NCBI GenBank assembly: GCA_016706545.1
Contig: JADJJK010000033.1
Coordinates: forward strand, 57,279-121,278
Origin: Myxococcales bacterium
Lineage (GTDB): Bacteria; Myxococcota_A; Polyangia; Haliangiales; Haliangiaceae
Length of the DNA stretch: 64,000 bases
Direction of reading: 5' to 3'
The notes beneath the pieces were generated by a model. That model was not told where the DNA came from. It saw only the letters and a list, made by a program, of their open reading frames with translations, and did not search any database. Positions 40,918-51,285 of this stretch are shown piece by piece. Every line of letters begins with the position of its first letter. The first letter of the stretch is position 1. The translations under genes were made by a program, and so were the position numbers.

Positions 40918-41988
40918 ATGATGATCAGAAGTCGCTTCTTTGTTGGAATCGCTGTGTCCGTGCTCGCTATCGGCGCGTGTGCCGACGACGAGGAACTCGC
41001 CGCGGGTGAAACACTACCTGCGCCGCAGGAGCACGCAGAGGACTTTGTCGACGAGGCGAGCTCGTTGGGAGAGGGAGCGCTGCGCGGCACCGACACGCTG
41101 GTCGCCGCGGCGGTCACCTGCGCGCCGCTGATGACGCTGTCGCCCGTGGCCGTGCCGCACAACATCGGGTACGACAGCGCATCTTGCGGCACCGGGACCT
41201 GTCGGACCTCGTGCCCGGATGCCAACGCCAACTCGGACTGGAACGGGCCCGCGGGGCACCACGGCATCGACATCTTCGCGTACCGCGGCGCGCCGCTGGT
41301 GGCGGTGGCCGACGGCACCGTGGTGGCGGTCGGGACGCCTAGCTCCACGTCCGGTCTCCGGGTCCGGCTGCGCGACGCCTGCGGCTGGGAGTACTACTAT
41401 GGTCACCTGGACTCCGCGCGCGTGAGCGTGGGCCAGGTGGTGAAGGCTGGTAGCGTGCTCGGGCTGATGGGCAACACGGGGACCTCCGGTGTCCACACGC
41501 ACTTCAATGTGTCGCCCAACGGCGACTACAACAACGACATCAATCCTTTCGACCTGCTGCGCCAGGCGTCGAATCGGGACTGCGGCGGCGGGTTCTATCC
41601 GCTGCAGCGTCACCACAACGCCTTCACCACCGAGCACTACTACAGCTTCTCGGCCGTGACCAACGGCGCCTACGGCTTCACGTACGAAGGCACGGAGGGC
41701 CGGCTGGCCAAGACGCAGCTCGCCGGCACGGTCGCGCTCTACGCCCTGTCCAAGGCTGGTCTTGGGCACGTCTACACCACCAGCACGGCCACGGTCGCCT
41801 CGCTGGTCTCGCAAGGCTACTCGAACGAAGGGGCGCTCGGCTGGGCCTACCCGCCGAGCTCGGCGCTCGGTCGCCCGGTGTACTCCTACTACAACTCGCA
41901 GGTGTCCGACTGGCTCTACACCATCAACGCCATTCCCAACGGCGGGTATGGCTTCTACTACCAAGGGGTGGCCTGGCGCACGCCGTAG
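40918..41988 (+). CDS. M23 (LytM-type) metallopeptidase lipoprotein with C-terminal DUF5648-like repeats
   Basis: The 356-residue protein has a lipoprotein signal (SVLAIGAC). Its M23 domain spans about residues 75-215, with HHGIDIF (zinc His and Asp), WEYYYGHL and GVHTHFNV (HxH). The C-terminal about 130 residues carry repeated aromatic segments, EHYYSFSAVTN, LGHVYTTS, PVYSYYNSQVSDWLYT and GYGFYYQG, typical of DUF5648 or putative glycan-binding modules. It should cut peptidoglycan or secreted protein targets outside the cell. The upstream gap 40645-40917 is more AT-rich than its surroundings and likely holds the promoter. A second ATG lies at 40921. Confidence 0.88.
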   Translation: MMIRSRFFVGIAVSVLAIGACADDEELAAGETLPAPQEHAEDFVDEASSLGEGALRGTDTLVAAAVTCAPLMTLSPVAVPHNIGYDSASCGTGTCRTSCPDANANSDWNGPAGHHGIDIFAYRGAPLVAVADGTVVAVGTPSSTSGLRVRLRDACGWEYYYGHLDSARVSVGQVVKAGSVLGLMGNTGTSGVHTHFNVSPNGDYNNDINPFDLLRQASNRDCGGGFYPLQRHHNAFTTEHYYSFSAVTNGAYGFTYEGTEGRLAKTQLAGTVALYALSKAGLGHVYTTSTATVASLVSQGYSNEGALGWAYPPSSALGRPVYSYYNSQVSDWLYTINAIPNGGYGFYYQGVAWRTP

Positions 41989-42017
41989 CTGTCTGTCGAT
42001 GAAGCGCAGCCTGGGCG

Positions 42018-42632
42018 TCAGGTACCTGCGGCTTGTGTCTTGCTGACCGGCGGACCGTCTGGCGGTCCGCCCGGCGGACCGTCTGGCTGTCCGCCCGGCG
42101 GACCGTCTGGCTGTCCGCCCGGCGGACCGTCTGGCTGTCCGCCCGGGGTCGCGCCCATCGCGGCGTAGAGCTCGTCGAGCAGCGCCTGGATCAGGAGGTC
42201 GCGTTCTTCGCCAGGAGCTCGCAGCCAGGCGGAGAGGACCCCGATCCCGTCGGACATGCGCGCCAGCTCGGCGCCGTGGAACGCCTTCGCGATGGCGCCG
42301 CGGTGCTTGGCGATGATCCTCCCCGCGGCGGAGTTCGTCTGCGCGAGGCCATCGAGCAGCTGCTCGAGCTCGGTGGAGGTCTGCGCGCGCTGCCGCTCCT
42401 GGGCGAGCTGGAGCTGGAAGCGCTTCACCACGTTCTGCAGGAGGCCTTGCAGCTCCGCGCTGCTGCGCCGGAGCGCCGACCCTTCAAGCCCCTGCTCCTT
42501 CACCACCGCGAGCGCGAGCGCCTCGGCCAGTCGCGCGGGCGGATGCTCGTCGAGCGGCTTGTCCGCGGGGGGCGTGGACGCGGCAACCGGCTGAAGGGCT
42601 TCGGTAGCAGTGCGTGCATCAAGCTCGGTCAT
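42018..42632 (-). CDS. Helical protein with C-terminal GGQPDGPP repeats, unknown
   Basis: The 204-residue product has a mostly helical, Leu/Ala/Gln-rich body. Its tail is four near-identical eight-residue repeats (GGQPDGPP) coded by 24-base units at about 42,045-42,145. No signal peptide or known domain is visible. It lies 21 bases downstream of the 142-residue gene that overlaps the broken toxin locus, so it is the last member of that run. It might be an accessory or immunity protein; this is position-based only. Confidence 0.6.
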   Translation of the reverse strand: MTELDARTATEALQPVAASTPPADKPLDEHPPARLAEALALAVVKEQGLEGSALRRSSAELQGLLQNVVKRFQLQLAQERQRAQTSTELEQLLDGLAQTNSAAGRIIAKHRGAIAKAFHGAELARMSDGIGVLSAWLRAPGEERDLLIQALLDELYAAMGATPGGQPDGPPGGQPDGPPGGQPDGPPGGPPDGPPVSKTQAAGT

Positions 42633-42653
42633 ACGACTCCTTCCACCGTCACG

Positions 42654-43082
42654 TCATGGCCTTCGGGTGAGCGTGCGGCGGGGCAGGCGCGCCGTCGCGG
42701 CCAGCTCGCGGAGCGCGCCGAGGGCGCCTTCGAGGCCTGCGTAGTCCTCGGACAGTCCGGCCTCGCGCACGAGCCTTGCCACGTCGGTGGACGAGCACGG
42801 GGCGAACGTGTCGCGTACGACCACTGGCTCCGTCATGCCCAGCGCTCCGCGCAGGGCCGCCACCGCGCCCGCGGCGACCCAGCGGATCTCCCCGAACTGA
42901 TACGGGATGCTGAGCAAGGTGATGGTGTCGTCGTCGAGCAGCGCCTCACAGGCGCCGAGCAGGCGGCGGTCTGCGATCGGCGACTCTGTGAGGCCGCGCA
43001 GGGTGTTGGCGCGATCTCGCGGCTGGTCCGAGCCCAGTCGTCTCAGCAGATAGTCAATGTCCGGCTCCGTCATGTCATTCAC
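42654..43082 (-). CDS. Small protein overlapping the toxin locus; immunity candidate
   Basis: The product is 142 residues, acidic at the N-terminus (EPDIDYLLRRLGSDQPRDRANTLRGL), with two or three helical-pair segments resembling HEAT-like repeats (IRWVAAGAVAALRGALG and YAGLEGALGALRELAATA). I recognise no family. It begins at GTG 43082, or at ATG 43073, overlapping the stop codon of the toxin-like reading frame (stop 43077-43075). In polymorphic toxin loci the immunity gene sits exactly here. The role is inference. Confidence 0.6.
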   Translation of the reverse strand: MNDMTEPDIDYLLRRLGSDQPRDRANTLRGLTESPIADRRLLGACEALLDDDTITLLSIPYQFGEIRWVAAGAVAALRGALGMTEPVVVRDTFAPCSSTDVARLVREAGLSEDYAGLEGALGALRELAATARLPRRTLTRRP

Positions 43083-43640
43083 TTGCCAGCGTCGAAAGGT
43101 CGCTCATCTTGGTGTTTCGGATCAAGCGGATCAGCTCCCCGAGCTTTATCTCTGGAGAGCTCAGTCCCAGCGAGCGCGCGGTGGCCGGCGGCAAGGTCAC
43201 GACTTCGTTGGCGCGCTGCGTCCAGGCCTTGAAGTCGACGTGTTCTTTGATGTCCTTGCCGTCGCTGCCTGGGCGTGGTGGCCAGCTCTTCAGGAGTGAG
43301 GTGTACCGCGTCGCCGGTGGCCTTGGCCACCTGCCCGACGAGAAACTCGTACTCGGCGCAGCGCCTGCCGGTGCGCTGCCATGTATGCGGGCTCGAAGGT
43401 GCCGTTGTACCAGGCGTCATGCTGTGGGGTGTTTGGCGTGAGCCCGTCTCCCATGAAGTCGACGCCGGCTTGCTCCATGAGGCCGATCTCATGAGACTCG
43501 TGGACCATGAATCGTGCATCGGCGACGGTGCCTTGGCCGGTGGCCAGGCGCATCCAGGCTTGATAGTTCGGATAGTGGAACGCCAGGCCCGCGCTGCTGA
43601 ATAGTAGCGGGACTGTCTCGGGCGAGCTTCACGCCGAACT
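43075..43640 (-). other. C-terminal effector-like domain of the broken toxin locus
   Basis: Read across three frames, the C-terminus runs AFHYPNYQAWMRLATGQGTV, ADARFMVHESHEIGLMEQAG, VDFMGDGL, HDAWYNGTFEPAYMAAHRQAL, AEYEFLVGQVAKATGDAVHL, VDFKAWTQRANEVVTLPPAT, and ends MSDLSTLASE. The clustered HESHE and a later HDAW could be metal ligands, but I do not recognise the family. Position at the end of a DUF4157 protein, just before a small overlapping gene, fits a toxin module. Confidence 0.5.
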
Positions 43641-46600
43641 CAGCGAGGGCTCGGCTCACGTCAGGGATGCTCGCGTCACGGCGCGTCAGGATGCTCTGGC
43701 GGAGCTTGGCCTGCTGCTTCCACAAGAAGTCCATCTGCGCCTCTTCGTCGCCGGGATAGCGACGCTTGGCCTCTTCTTGCATGAGCCGCACCTCCTCCGT
43801 CGGCGCGGGATCCGTGAGCATCTCCATGGACTCGTCGGTGGTGCCGTACTTGCCGCCGGTGACCTGGCCCTTGGGCAGCTCGGTGTTCGGGGACTCATCG
43901 GCGGGCGGCGGCGTCTCCTTGGCGCCAGCGGGGTCCTGCGAGAGCTCTCCATCCTGGTTCTTTGTCTGGTGGTCGCGAACCTCGCGGACGTCGCGGGAGA
44001 GATCTCCGGTTGGTTCCGGCAGCTCGCGGAGGCGCGTCGCAAGCTCGCGCTGCAGCCTGGCCCGGGCTTCGGGGGACAGCGCAGGGTCATCGAGCAGTTG
44101 CTGGAGCTCGCGTGCCCCTCGCTGGTTGGCCTCCGTGTCGCGGAGCTGATCCTTGGAGGGCTGCCCATCCTGCTCGATCTTGGCGGCGAGCTCCTGTGCC
44201 TTCGATGTGGTCCCTTGCGGATATCCAACATCATCGAGCTGGGAGTCACGGGTGGCGGCCGAGGGACCATCGCCGCCTTCGTTGGTCGGGCCGTCGCTGG
44301 CGGGGCCGTCGCTGGTCGGGCCGTCAGGCGGGAGGCTGTCGCCTGCGGCTGAGTCTCCCTCGCCTCGGGTGGGGGCGCTGTCTTGCGTGCCGTCTCCTTG
44401 ATTCCCTGCGCCGTCCTGTCGCGCGCCGCCCGGGTCGTGGGTGGCAGCGGGGCCATCGGGCTTCTGAGCGTCGCCGTTCTTTGGCGCGCCGCCGTCTGGC
44501 GCGCCGCCGTCTCGCGCGCCGTCGGGAAGGTTGGTGTTGGCGGGGCCATCGGGCTGCTGGGCGTCGCCGTTCTTTGGCGCGCCGCCGTCTCGCGCGCCGC
44601 CGTCTCGCGCGCCGCCAGCGTTATCTTTGGTGCCGGCGCCGCCTTCGTCCGGCGGCCGAGGGCCACGACCATCGGTCTTGGCGCCGCTGTCCGTCCCGGT
44701 GGGGCCAGGCATCCGGTCGGGCCCAGCAGGCACGCCGCCGCCGCTTCCGGAATCGGGGGTGCCTCCGGGCGCGCGCCCGTCGGTGGCAGGGGAACCGGCG
44801 GGGCGTCCGCTCTCGCCCGTCCAGGTGGGGTACCGGCGCCGTCGCTCGCGCCGCGGGGGCCGCCGGCGTTCGATGCCGGGCCAGCATCGGGTCCGCCGCC
44901 GGTGGAACTGGTCGCGCCCGAGCCGCCGCCCGCTGTGGAACTACTCGCGCCCGAGCCGGCGCCCGCTGTGGAACTACTCGCGCCCGAGCCGGTGCCGCCG
45001 GAGCCGGTCGCACCGCCGCCGGCCTGCGGATTGCCAATCTGGATCTGCAGCCTGGGCAGATCTACGCGGATGGGCGTGTGCGCCTGGATGCCGGCCTGGA
45101 CGGTGGTCTGGAAGGCGTCAAACCTGGGGTGGCTAGTGGCGGCGTTGGTGATCACCGAGAGCAGCACGTTCTCGACGCTGATGTCGAGCTTGCCGTTGAC
45201 GATGAGGTTCGCGGTCTGCTCGCTGACGAAGTCCGTGCCGATACCGACCCCTGACTTGATCGCGAACTGGGTGAGCCCGCCTGCGGTGCCGCTGCCGAGC
45301 GCGGTGGTGGTGGCCTGCGCGCCACGGCCAAGCGCGGTGCCGGCGAAGCGCGTGGAGTTGGCGAGCACGCCGGCGCCAGCGCCGACCCCGGCGGTCAAGC
45401 CGGCCGCGAGGCCACCGCCGATGGCGCCGATGAGCACGGACTGCAGCGTGATGCCGTCGAAGACGCCGTTGCCAAGCACCAGGTTGCTGGCCATCGTCCC
45501 GGCCACGCTGCCCAGCGCGCCAGCGGCGGCCCCTACCAGGATGGCCCCGACCGGGCCGGTGGTCACGATCAGCGCGGTCACCACGATCACGACCACGACG
45601 GCCACCACGATCGACACCACCACCGCGAGCGCCTTCTGCCACCACGGCTTCACCGCATCCGCGGCCTTCTGCGCGTTCTCCTGGATCGACGAGATCTCGT
45701 CTTTGGCCGCTCCACCTTCACCTTCTCCGCCGCCCTTCTCCTGCTTCCCGCTGCCGCCTCTGCCAGCGCCGCCTCCACGATCCGGCACTGCCTGGCGCAG
45801 CGCGTCCGCGCACTGATTGTAGTTGCTGTCGAACTCGGTGGCACGATCAGTCGCGGCGCTCTTGTAGCTGTCGCGCAGCGCCTTGACCTGCTCCGTGAAC
45901 CCGGACTCCGCAGCCTTCACCTTCTCATCAGCGGAGGTCTTGTGGGCCTCGGAGAGCTGGCCAAGCGAGTCGCCGGTGCTCTGGGCGATGCCGGTCATCT
46001 TCTGCTTGGCGCCGTTGCCAAGCTGCGTCGCTGCGGCCACGGCCGCGCTCGCCACTGCCGCCATGCTCTCGGCGGAGGTCTGCGCTTGCTGCAGCAGGCC
46101 ACTGGACTGGCCGCTCGCCGTCCGGCCAAGTCCCTGGCAGACATCTGCGGCGCCGCGTCCGAGGGCCTGAGCGCTCTCCTGCACTTGCCGTTGGGTGTCG
46201 CCGGGATCGGGGGCCTCCATCTGCTGCGCCGCACGGACAAGTCCAAGGACTCCGCGCGCGATGCCATCGGCAGACTGGTTACACGCCTGCGCCACGCTCG
46301 ACTGCGCTGCCCGGCCAGCGGCGGTGATGCTGGAGCGCGCGCCGTGTGCTTGCTTGGCGATGGTCGCGATCTGAGATGCGCCGTGCGCGCGCAGCGAGGC
46401 CGTCGCGGAGGCGTTGGCCTGATCGATCTGCGACAGCGCTGCCTTGTGGGCACTGTTGGCGGCCTGGATGGATGACTCCTTGGCGGCGTCGAGCGCATCT
46501 TGCGTGGCCTGGAAGGACCTCTCCACTCCCTGGCGGGTGGCGGTGGCGAGATCGCGCAAGCTCTGCTCGGCCTCGGGGCGCTTGGCCTCGATCTCGCCGA

Positions 46601-47829
46601 GCGCGCCCGCTGCCTGCTCGGTCATCGAGGACGCGAAGCCATCGGCGGTCTCGTGCGCCGCCTTCTGGGCGGCCTCGAGCTTCTCGCCGTCCCACTTCCC
46701 CGACATCCTTCCGCTCTCTTCTTCGCCAACCGTGATGGCGTCGCCCGCTTTGCTCGCACCCAGCGTGGTGAAGCGGCCCTTCAAGCCGAGAAAGTCCAGG
46801 GCGAGCGTCAGCAGCGCCAGCGCCTCCGCGCCCTTCACCTCGTCGAGCGCCTTGGCCTTGCTCTTGCTGAGCTTGACGCTCGCCACCTTGTGCGCGGCGT
46901 TGATCTTGGCGAGCGCTGCGGTGTGGGCCTGGGTCACGCGGCCCTTCATGGCAGCCGCGTGGGCGTTCACCTGTCCCTGCACCGCGGCGACGTGGCGTTG
47001 CACGGCGCCGCGCTGGGTGGCCTCGGAGGATGAGACCTGGCCAAGCGCCTGGCGCTGCGCTCTATCGATCTGCGCCTGCAGCTTTGGTTGCATGGCGCGG
47101 ACCTCGCCCGACTTCTGGAGGTGGGCGGCCCGGAGCTGCTCGAATCCTTGCTGTACCTGATGACGTTCGCCCTGGATCTTCTTCTTGACCAGCTGCTCGA
47201 TGCGCTGCCGCTCGCGCTCGTCCTGATCGGGGAGCGCCTCGGGCATGTACTTGGACCAGTCGTCGATCTGCTTGAGCTGGATCGGTCCGTGCGCGGCGAT
47301 CTCCTCGCGCTTGCCAGGGCCGACCACTGTCGAGTCGTTCACGGGGACCGCGCGCGCGTCAGCCTTGGCTCGGTGCGCTTTGGCGGGGGCCTCTGCTGAC
47401 GGGGGTGGGCCGGGTCGCCGGGGCGATCGGGCTGCTGATCCCATGGAGCTTGCGGGCCGGCCTGGTGCGCTCTCTGGATGAACTGCGCTGATAGCCGGCG
47501 CTGCCTGGGGCGCTCGGCCGGGGGCGGGGCGCGGGGGTCTGCGAAGGACGGCTGCGCCATGGGCGGCGAAGCGACGGCGTCGGTGCGGGGCCTGCGGGCA
47601 GGGCGTCGCAGCGGGCGCTCCTCCAGCGCTGCCTGGCGCTGCCTGCGCCCTGGTGAGGACGGCGTCGGCGGCGGCAGCGCTGGCTCGGGCACACCTGGGG
47701 TGCCGGGCTCGCCGCCGAGCCAGGCGGTCACCCGGGCGGCGCGGCGTGCGCCAGGTGCCGCGCACCGGTGCGCCCTGCCAGCCGCAGGCGGGACCAGCGG
47801 CGCCCCCTGGCGGGCCGGGCGAGAACGCG

Positions 47830-48070
47830 CCAGCGGCAAAGAAGATGTCTTCGCCGACGGTGAAGGCCTCGGCGCGCATCGCCTCCGTCGCCTCGGCGGC
47901 GAGCCGGTCGGTGTGGATCCGCACGCGATCGAGCGGCACCCCGAGCTTGTGCTCCATGGTCTGCTTGACGGGAGACGGCAGCGGCAGCCCGCTGCCGCTG
48001 CGTCGCAACGCCAGCTCGATCTCCGGGCGTTCGTCGGCCAGCTCGCCGGAGTCGATGGCTCGGCGGTACA
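47830..48070 (-). other. DUF4157 (eCIS core-type) segment
   Basis: The translation ALRRSGSGLPLPSPVKQTME, then LGVPLDRVRIHTD, AAEATEAMRAEAFTVGEDIFF and AAGAFSPG is the standard first two thirds of DUF4157. The usual HELAHVxQ motif should follow at about 47,750. There the reading frame dissolves, and only an RHLAHA-like remnant without the Glu is seen in another frame. DUF4157 marks proteins linked to extracellular contractile injection systems or polymorphic toxins. Confidence 0.75.
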
Positions 48071-48964
48071 GTGGCCGCGCGACGCTCGGCGACTCGCCAC
48101 ATCGCGGCGCCGTGTTGCGGCTCCATTTCTGGAGGCGAAGCCGCGTTGGCGCTCGGGGTGAGCTTGTGCCCGATGCGCGCGAGCGAGTCTGTCGCAGGTT
48201 GCTTCCGGGGAACGCTCAACCCATCAGCGGCAGCCAAGCGTGTGGCGTTGGTCAGTGTGGGCCGGCCCAAGGTCGTGACCACGCGCACGACCTCGTCGAG
48301 GCCGCGCGCGAGAAAGTCTTCAAAGCGCAGCGCCCGCGTCAGGAAGCCGAACGCGGAGGCCAGGGCGCCGGGGCCGCGCCCATCTCGCTCCTCGGCGATG
48401 TTGCGCTCGCCGTGGCCTTCGTGCTGTTCGCGCCTTCCTTGGCCGTGCTGCTCCGAGCCCGGTCCCCACCCGCGCTGCTCATCGAGGAGCCATCGTACAT
48501 ACACCAACGCAGACTCGGGGCTCATCGCGCCGCGCTGCAGCTCTTCGCGCGCGAGGTGGAGCTCGACCTGCGTGATCTTTGCAGGAGCCGAAGCCAGGAG
48601 CCTGGCTCGCTCTTCGGGAACGACGAGTCGATAGAGCCCTAGCTTGCGCAGCCGTTCTTGCTCATCGGCGGTCGCGGCGTCGAACTCGGTCTGGAGATCG
48701 TCCCACCACGAGTGAGGACGCTGCCGGGGGCCCGCCCCGGGTGCCTCGTGGTCGTTGGCCAGTGACGCTTCGTCGAATCGCCCCCCTCCCCGCCGCTCTT
48801 TCATCCGGCAAGTCTATCCAGCGTCCTGAGCGAAGTCTGGTCCCTGTCTCAGGAAACGGCCTTGTTCTGCGAGCGCGCCGCGCGGCCGGGGTTCGACGCG
48901 CTGCGTGATGCGGCGTGATGGCGCCATGGCGCGCCAGCTTCGGGGCAGCGCGCGCGATGGTCGC

Positions 48965-49378
48965 TCAGGAGTTGGCCGGGGTGTACCAGGTGAACATCGC
49001 CACGGCGTCGTTGAAGTCCTGATCGGTGGCGTCCTCGCCCACCACCATGAGCACGTTGGCGGTGGCGCCGCTGGACCACGAGCTGGTGGCGGCGGAGAAC
49101 TGCACGTTCTCCGTGCCGGAGCTGCTGGTGATCTGCACCTTGTAGGTGCCGGCGGTCGCGCCGGTGGTGAAGCGCGGCTGGCCGCCGCCGCCGGTGGTGA
49201 GGAACCCCGCGCTCTTGACGGCCATCGTGGTGTTGTTCTCTCCGGACCCGGAGAACACCGCGGCGCCGCCGCTGGGCGGCGTGATCGTCACGGTCTGGGT
49301 CAACGCGGCGTTGGCGAGCGCGGTGACGAAGATGGTCGAGTTGGGCGGGAACGTGGTGATGTTGACGAAGGTGGCCAT
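48965..49378 (-). CDS. LecB-type (fucose-binding lectin II) calcium lectin
   Basis: The 137-residue protein matches the PA-IIL/LecB family. The N-terminal strand is FPPNSTIFVTALANAALTQT, the middle has AAVFSGSGENNTTM, and the calcium/sugar loop GEDATDQDFNDAVAMFTW keeps the Glu, Asp, Asp, Asn, Asp ligand series of LecB. A serine-ended tail extends the C-terminus slightly beyond the usual Gly, which in LecB is itself a ligand, so binding may differ. There is no signal peptide, as in LecB. ATG 49378 has AAAGAGAA upstream. It lies downstream of a thiaminase-like lipoprotein on the same strand, 132 bases away. The 160 bases on its 3' side (48805-48964) hold no gene. Confidence 0.85.
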   Translation of the reverse strand: MATFVNITTFPPNSTIFVTALANAALTQTVTITPPSGGAAVFSGSGENNTTMAVKSAGFLTTGGGGQPRFTTGATAGTYKVQITSSSGTENVQFSAATSSWSSGATANVLMVVGEDATDQDFNDAVAMFTWYTPANS

Positions 49379-49510
49379 GACAGGTTCTCTTTCGTGAGGG
49401 GATAGGAGACTCCGCGGCGACGCGCCGCAGAGGAGACGCAGTGGACGGTGCCCGCGCAGGTGCGCGCAGGAGGTGCGCACAGCAGGTGCTCGCGAGCGGG
49501 GCGCGGGGGG

Positions 49511-50866
49511 CTATCGCGCGACCACCGAGGTGTCACCGGCGAAGAAGGCGGTGAGCGCGGCGTTGAGATCCTTGCGCGACTGCGGGAAGCCGGTGTTGGG
49601 GAAGGCTTGCGCGGAGCGCACGATAGGCCAGTAGGCCTGGTACATGGGATCGCTCGCGGCGGGCTGCGCGCTGTAGAACGCCGTGCTTGCCTGGAGCAGG
49701 TAGCGGGGCAAGGTGCCAGCGGGCGCATCGAGGCTGAACGCGATGGTGCTGCGCACCGTCACCGAGCTCATGTACGAGGCGAAGGCCTGCGCGATCGTGA
49801 GGCAACCCGCCGTGCAGCCTGGGTTGAACACCAGCGCGTCCACGAACACCGTCGGGTGCGTGCCGCCGCCGATCGGGTCGGAGATCACGGTCGGCAGCGG
49901 CGCGCTGGGGTTTGCGCTGCGGATCGAGAACAAGCTCTCGGTGTAGCCGATGAACCCGTTGGCCTTGCGGTTGGCGAACAAGCTCGCGACCTTCTGGTCG
50001 TCGTACGTGCCGTCGAGGCAGGGGTTCTTCCCGCCCGAGACGCAGCTATTGACCACCGTGGGGAAGAAGCTCATCGTCCGCTGGTTGAGCGGCAGCTCGA
50101 ACGACGCGGCCATGCCGGTGGCGCCGTTGGTGTCCGCCCAGGCGTCGACGTAGAACGTGGGCAGGGTCCAGCTCCCCTTGTACTGCCCGACCAGCGGCGT
50201 CACGTTGGGCGCGATCGAGGTCAGCAGCGCCAGCAGGTTGGTCGCGTTGGCGGCGCCCTTGATCACGCTGGAGAACGCATAGACGACGTTGCTGCAGAGA
50301 TACGTAGGGATGCCATAGACCACGCCTTGCAGGGTCGCTGCCTCCCAGGCGGTCGCGACCACTCCAGGGTTCGTCATCTGGACTGGCTGGACCCACTTGT
50401 TGCCGACCAGCGTGGCCATGAGCACGGTGTCGACCTCGACGACCTGCGCCGCCTCGGGCCCGCTCCCCAGGAGCTTGCTCAGCGTCCCGTTGGCCGAGTA
50501 GTCGTAGAGGTCCAGGTCCGCGTTGATGACCACCGTGAGATCTACCTCCGGGTTGGCCTGCTCGAAGTTGCTCTCGAGATAGGAGATCAAAGACGCAAAG
50601 TTGTCGCCGGCGGAGTCAGGGATATAGGGAAATAGCACCGCGGTGAATGGCACCTTGCCGCTGGCCGCCGTGTCGTTGACCTCGGTGGTCATTCCGCGAG
50701 TCTGTGGCGTCGCAGGCGTGGGCCGAGCGCCACCACAGGCTGCGGTCGCGGCGAGCAGCCAGAGCGCGACCGCAGCGAGGCGAAAGCGCTGTCGCGACCA
50801 AGGCTGATCAAGATCTCTGGGAAGAGGCACGAAGGGAGAGCGCGCTGCGTGAATCGACGAGGCCAT
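49511..50866 (-). CDS. Thiaminase-I-like (thiamine pyridinylase) lipoprotein
   Basis: The 451-residue protein has an N-terminal signal with lipobox (LLAATAAC) and a periplasmic-binding-protein fold. It lines up with Bacillus thiaminase I at the key points: TAVLFPYIPD near the start, GIPTYLCSN with the nucleophilic Cys position, and FIGYTESLFSI with the catalytic Glu position. Thiaminase I swaps the thiazole of thiamine for another nucleophile and is usually secreted. A lipid-anchored form would act at the cell surface, perhaps in competition or in pyrimidine salvage. The alternative is a solute-binding protein of a sugar-type importer, but no permease is adjacent. Confidence 0.75.
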   Translation of the reverse strand: MASSIHAARSPFVPLPRDLDQPWSRQRFRLAAVALWLLAATAACGGARPTPATPQTRGMTTEVNDTAASGKVPFTAVLFPYIPDSAGDNFASLISYLESNFEQANPEVDLTVVINADLDLYDYSANGTLSKLLGSGPEAAQVVEVDTVLMATLVGNKWVQPVQMTNPGVVATAWEAATLQGVVYGIPTYLCSNVVYAFSSVIKGAANATNLLALLTSIAPNVTPLVGQYKGSWTLPTFYVDAWADTNGATGMAASFELPLNQRTMSFFPTVVNSCVSGGKNPCLDGTYDDQKVASLFANRKANGFIGYTESLFSIRSANPSAPLPTVISDPIGGGTHPTVFVDALVFNPGCTAGCLTIAQAFASYMSSVTVRSTIAFSLDAPAGTLPRYLLQASTAFYSAQPAASDPMYQAYWPIVRSAQAFPNTGFPQSRKDLNAALTAFFAGDTSVVAR

Positions 50867-51285
50867 AGAGATCCTTTGGGTTCGAGGTCAGCGAGGCGTG
50901 CATCCAGAGCTGAATGCGCACGTCTGTGCATGTAAGTCGTCGAGGAGAGGTCCTCGCATCGGCGCGCTGTCTGTGCCTGTCTGCGCCTGTCTGCGCCTGT
51001 CTGCGCTATTGCACCGTTGCGGCGTCTGCGCCGTTGCGCCGTTGCGCCTGGCCGTAGCTAGTGCCGCGGTATGGCGAGTCTTCCTGCCCTCCAGCTCCTA
51101 CCCAGAAATTGTCGGGCCGTGAGCGGACCGCGGTTGCGGCACGCCATGGCATACGCCATTCATGCGCCGCGCTCCGGCAGATCGCAATTACCGTCGATTA
51201 CGTCGCCGAGCGCGGACTACAGCGCTTCAGTGAAGCGCCGAAGTGCGATCAGGAATCAAGGCCGTGCGTCAGCGAGCAACGGCGG
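50867..51285. other. Gene-free 419-base stretch with tandem repeats
   Basis: It lies between the thiaminase-like gene start and the end of the YdeI/OmdA-like gene. Bases about 50,966-51,006 hold four copies of a 10-base unit (GCCTGTCTGC type), followed by repeats of GCCGTTGC to about 51,050. The rest shows nothing I can name. The promoter of the thiaminase-like gene should be in its left part. Confidence 0.6.

Larger units (their letters stand above)
43075..48804 (-). pseudogene. Polymorphic toxin-like gene with DUF4157-type N-terminus, broken in at least five places
   Basis: Joined across frames, the product would be about 1,900 residues. From the N-terminus it has a charged leader (48804 to about 48150), a DUF4157-like segment, a Pro/Arg-rich linker, and a long Ala/Gln-rich helical body with many AQ/AH heptads (about 47,340-45,780). 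A strongly hydrophobic Val/Ala/Gly stretch follows (about 45,650-45,150), then Gly/Ser and Asp/Gly/Pro repeat linkers (about 45,010-44,400), a charged helical segment, and an effector-like C-terminus. The frame changes near 48,060-48,200, 44,700, 43,600, 43,385 and 43,290, and probably also within 47,400-47,830. Flanking genes are intact. Either the gene is decaying or the sequence is poor here. It is coupled to the 142- and 204-residue genes downstream. Confidence 0.65.
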
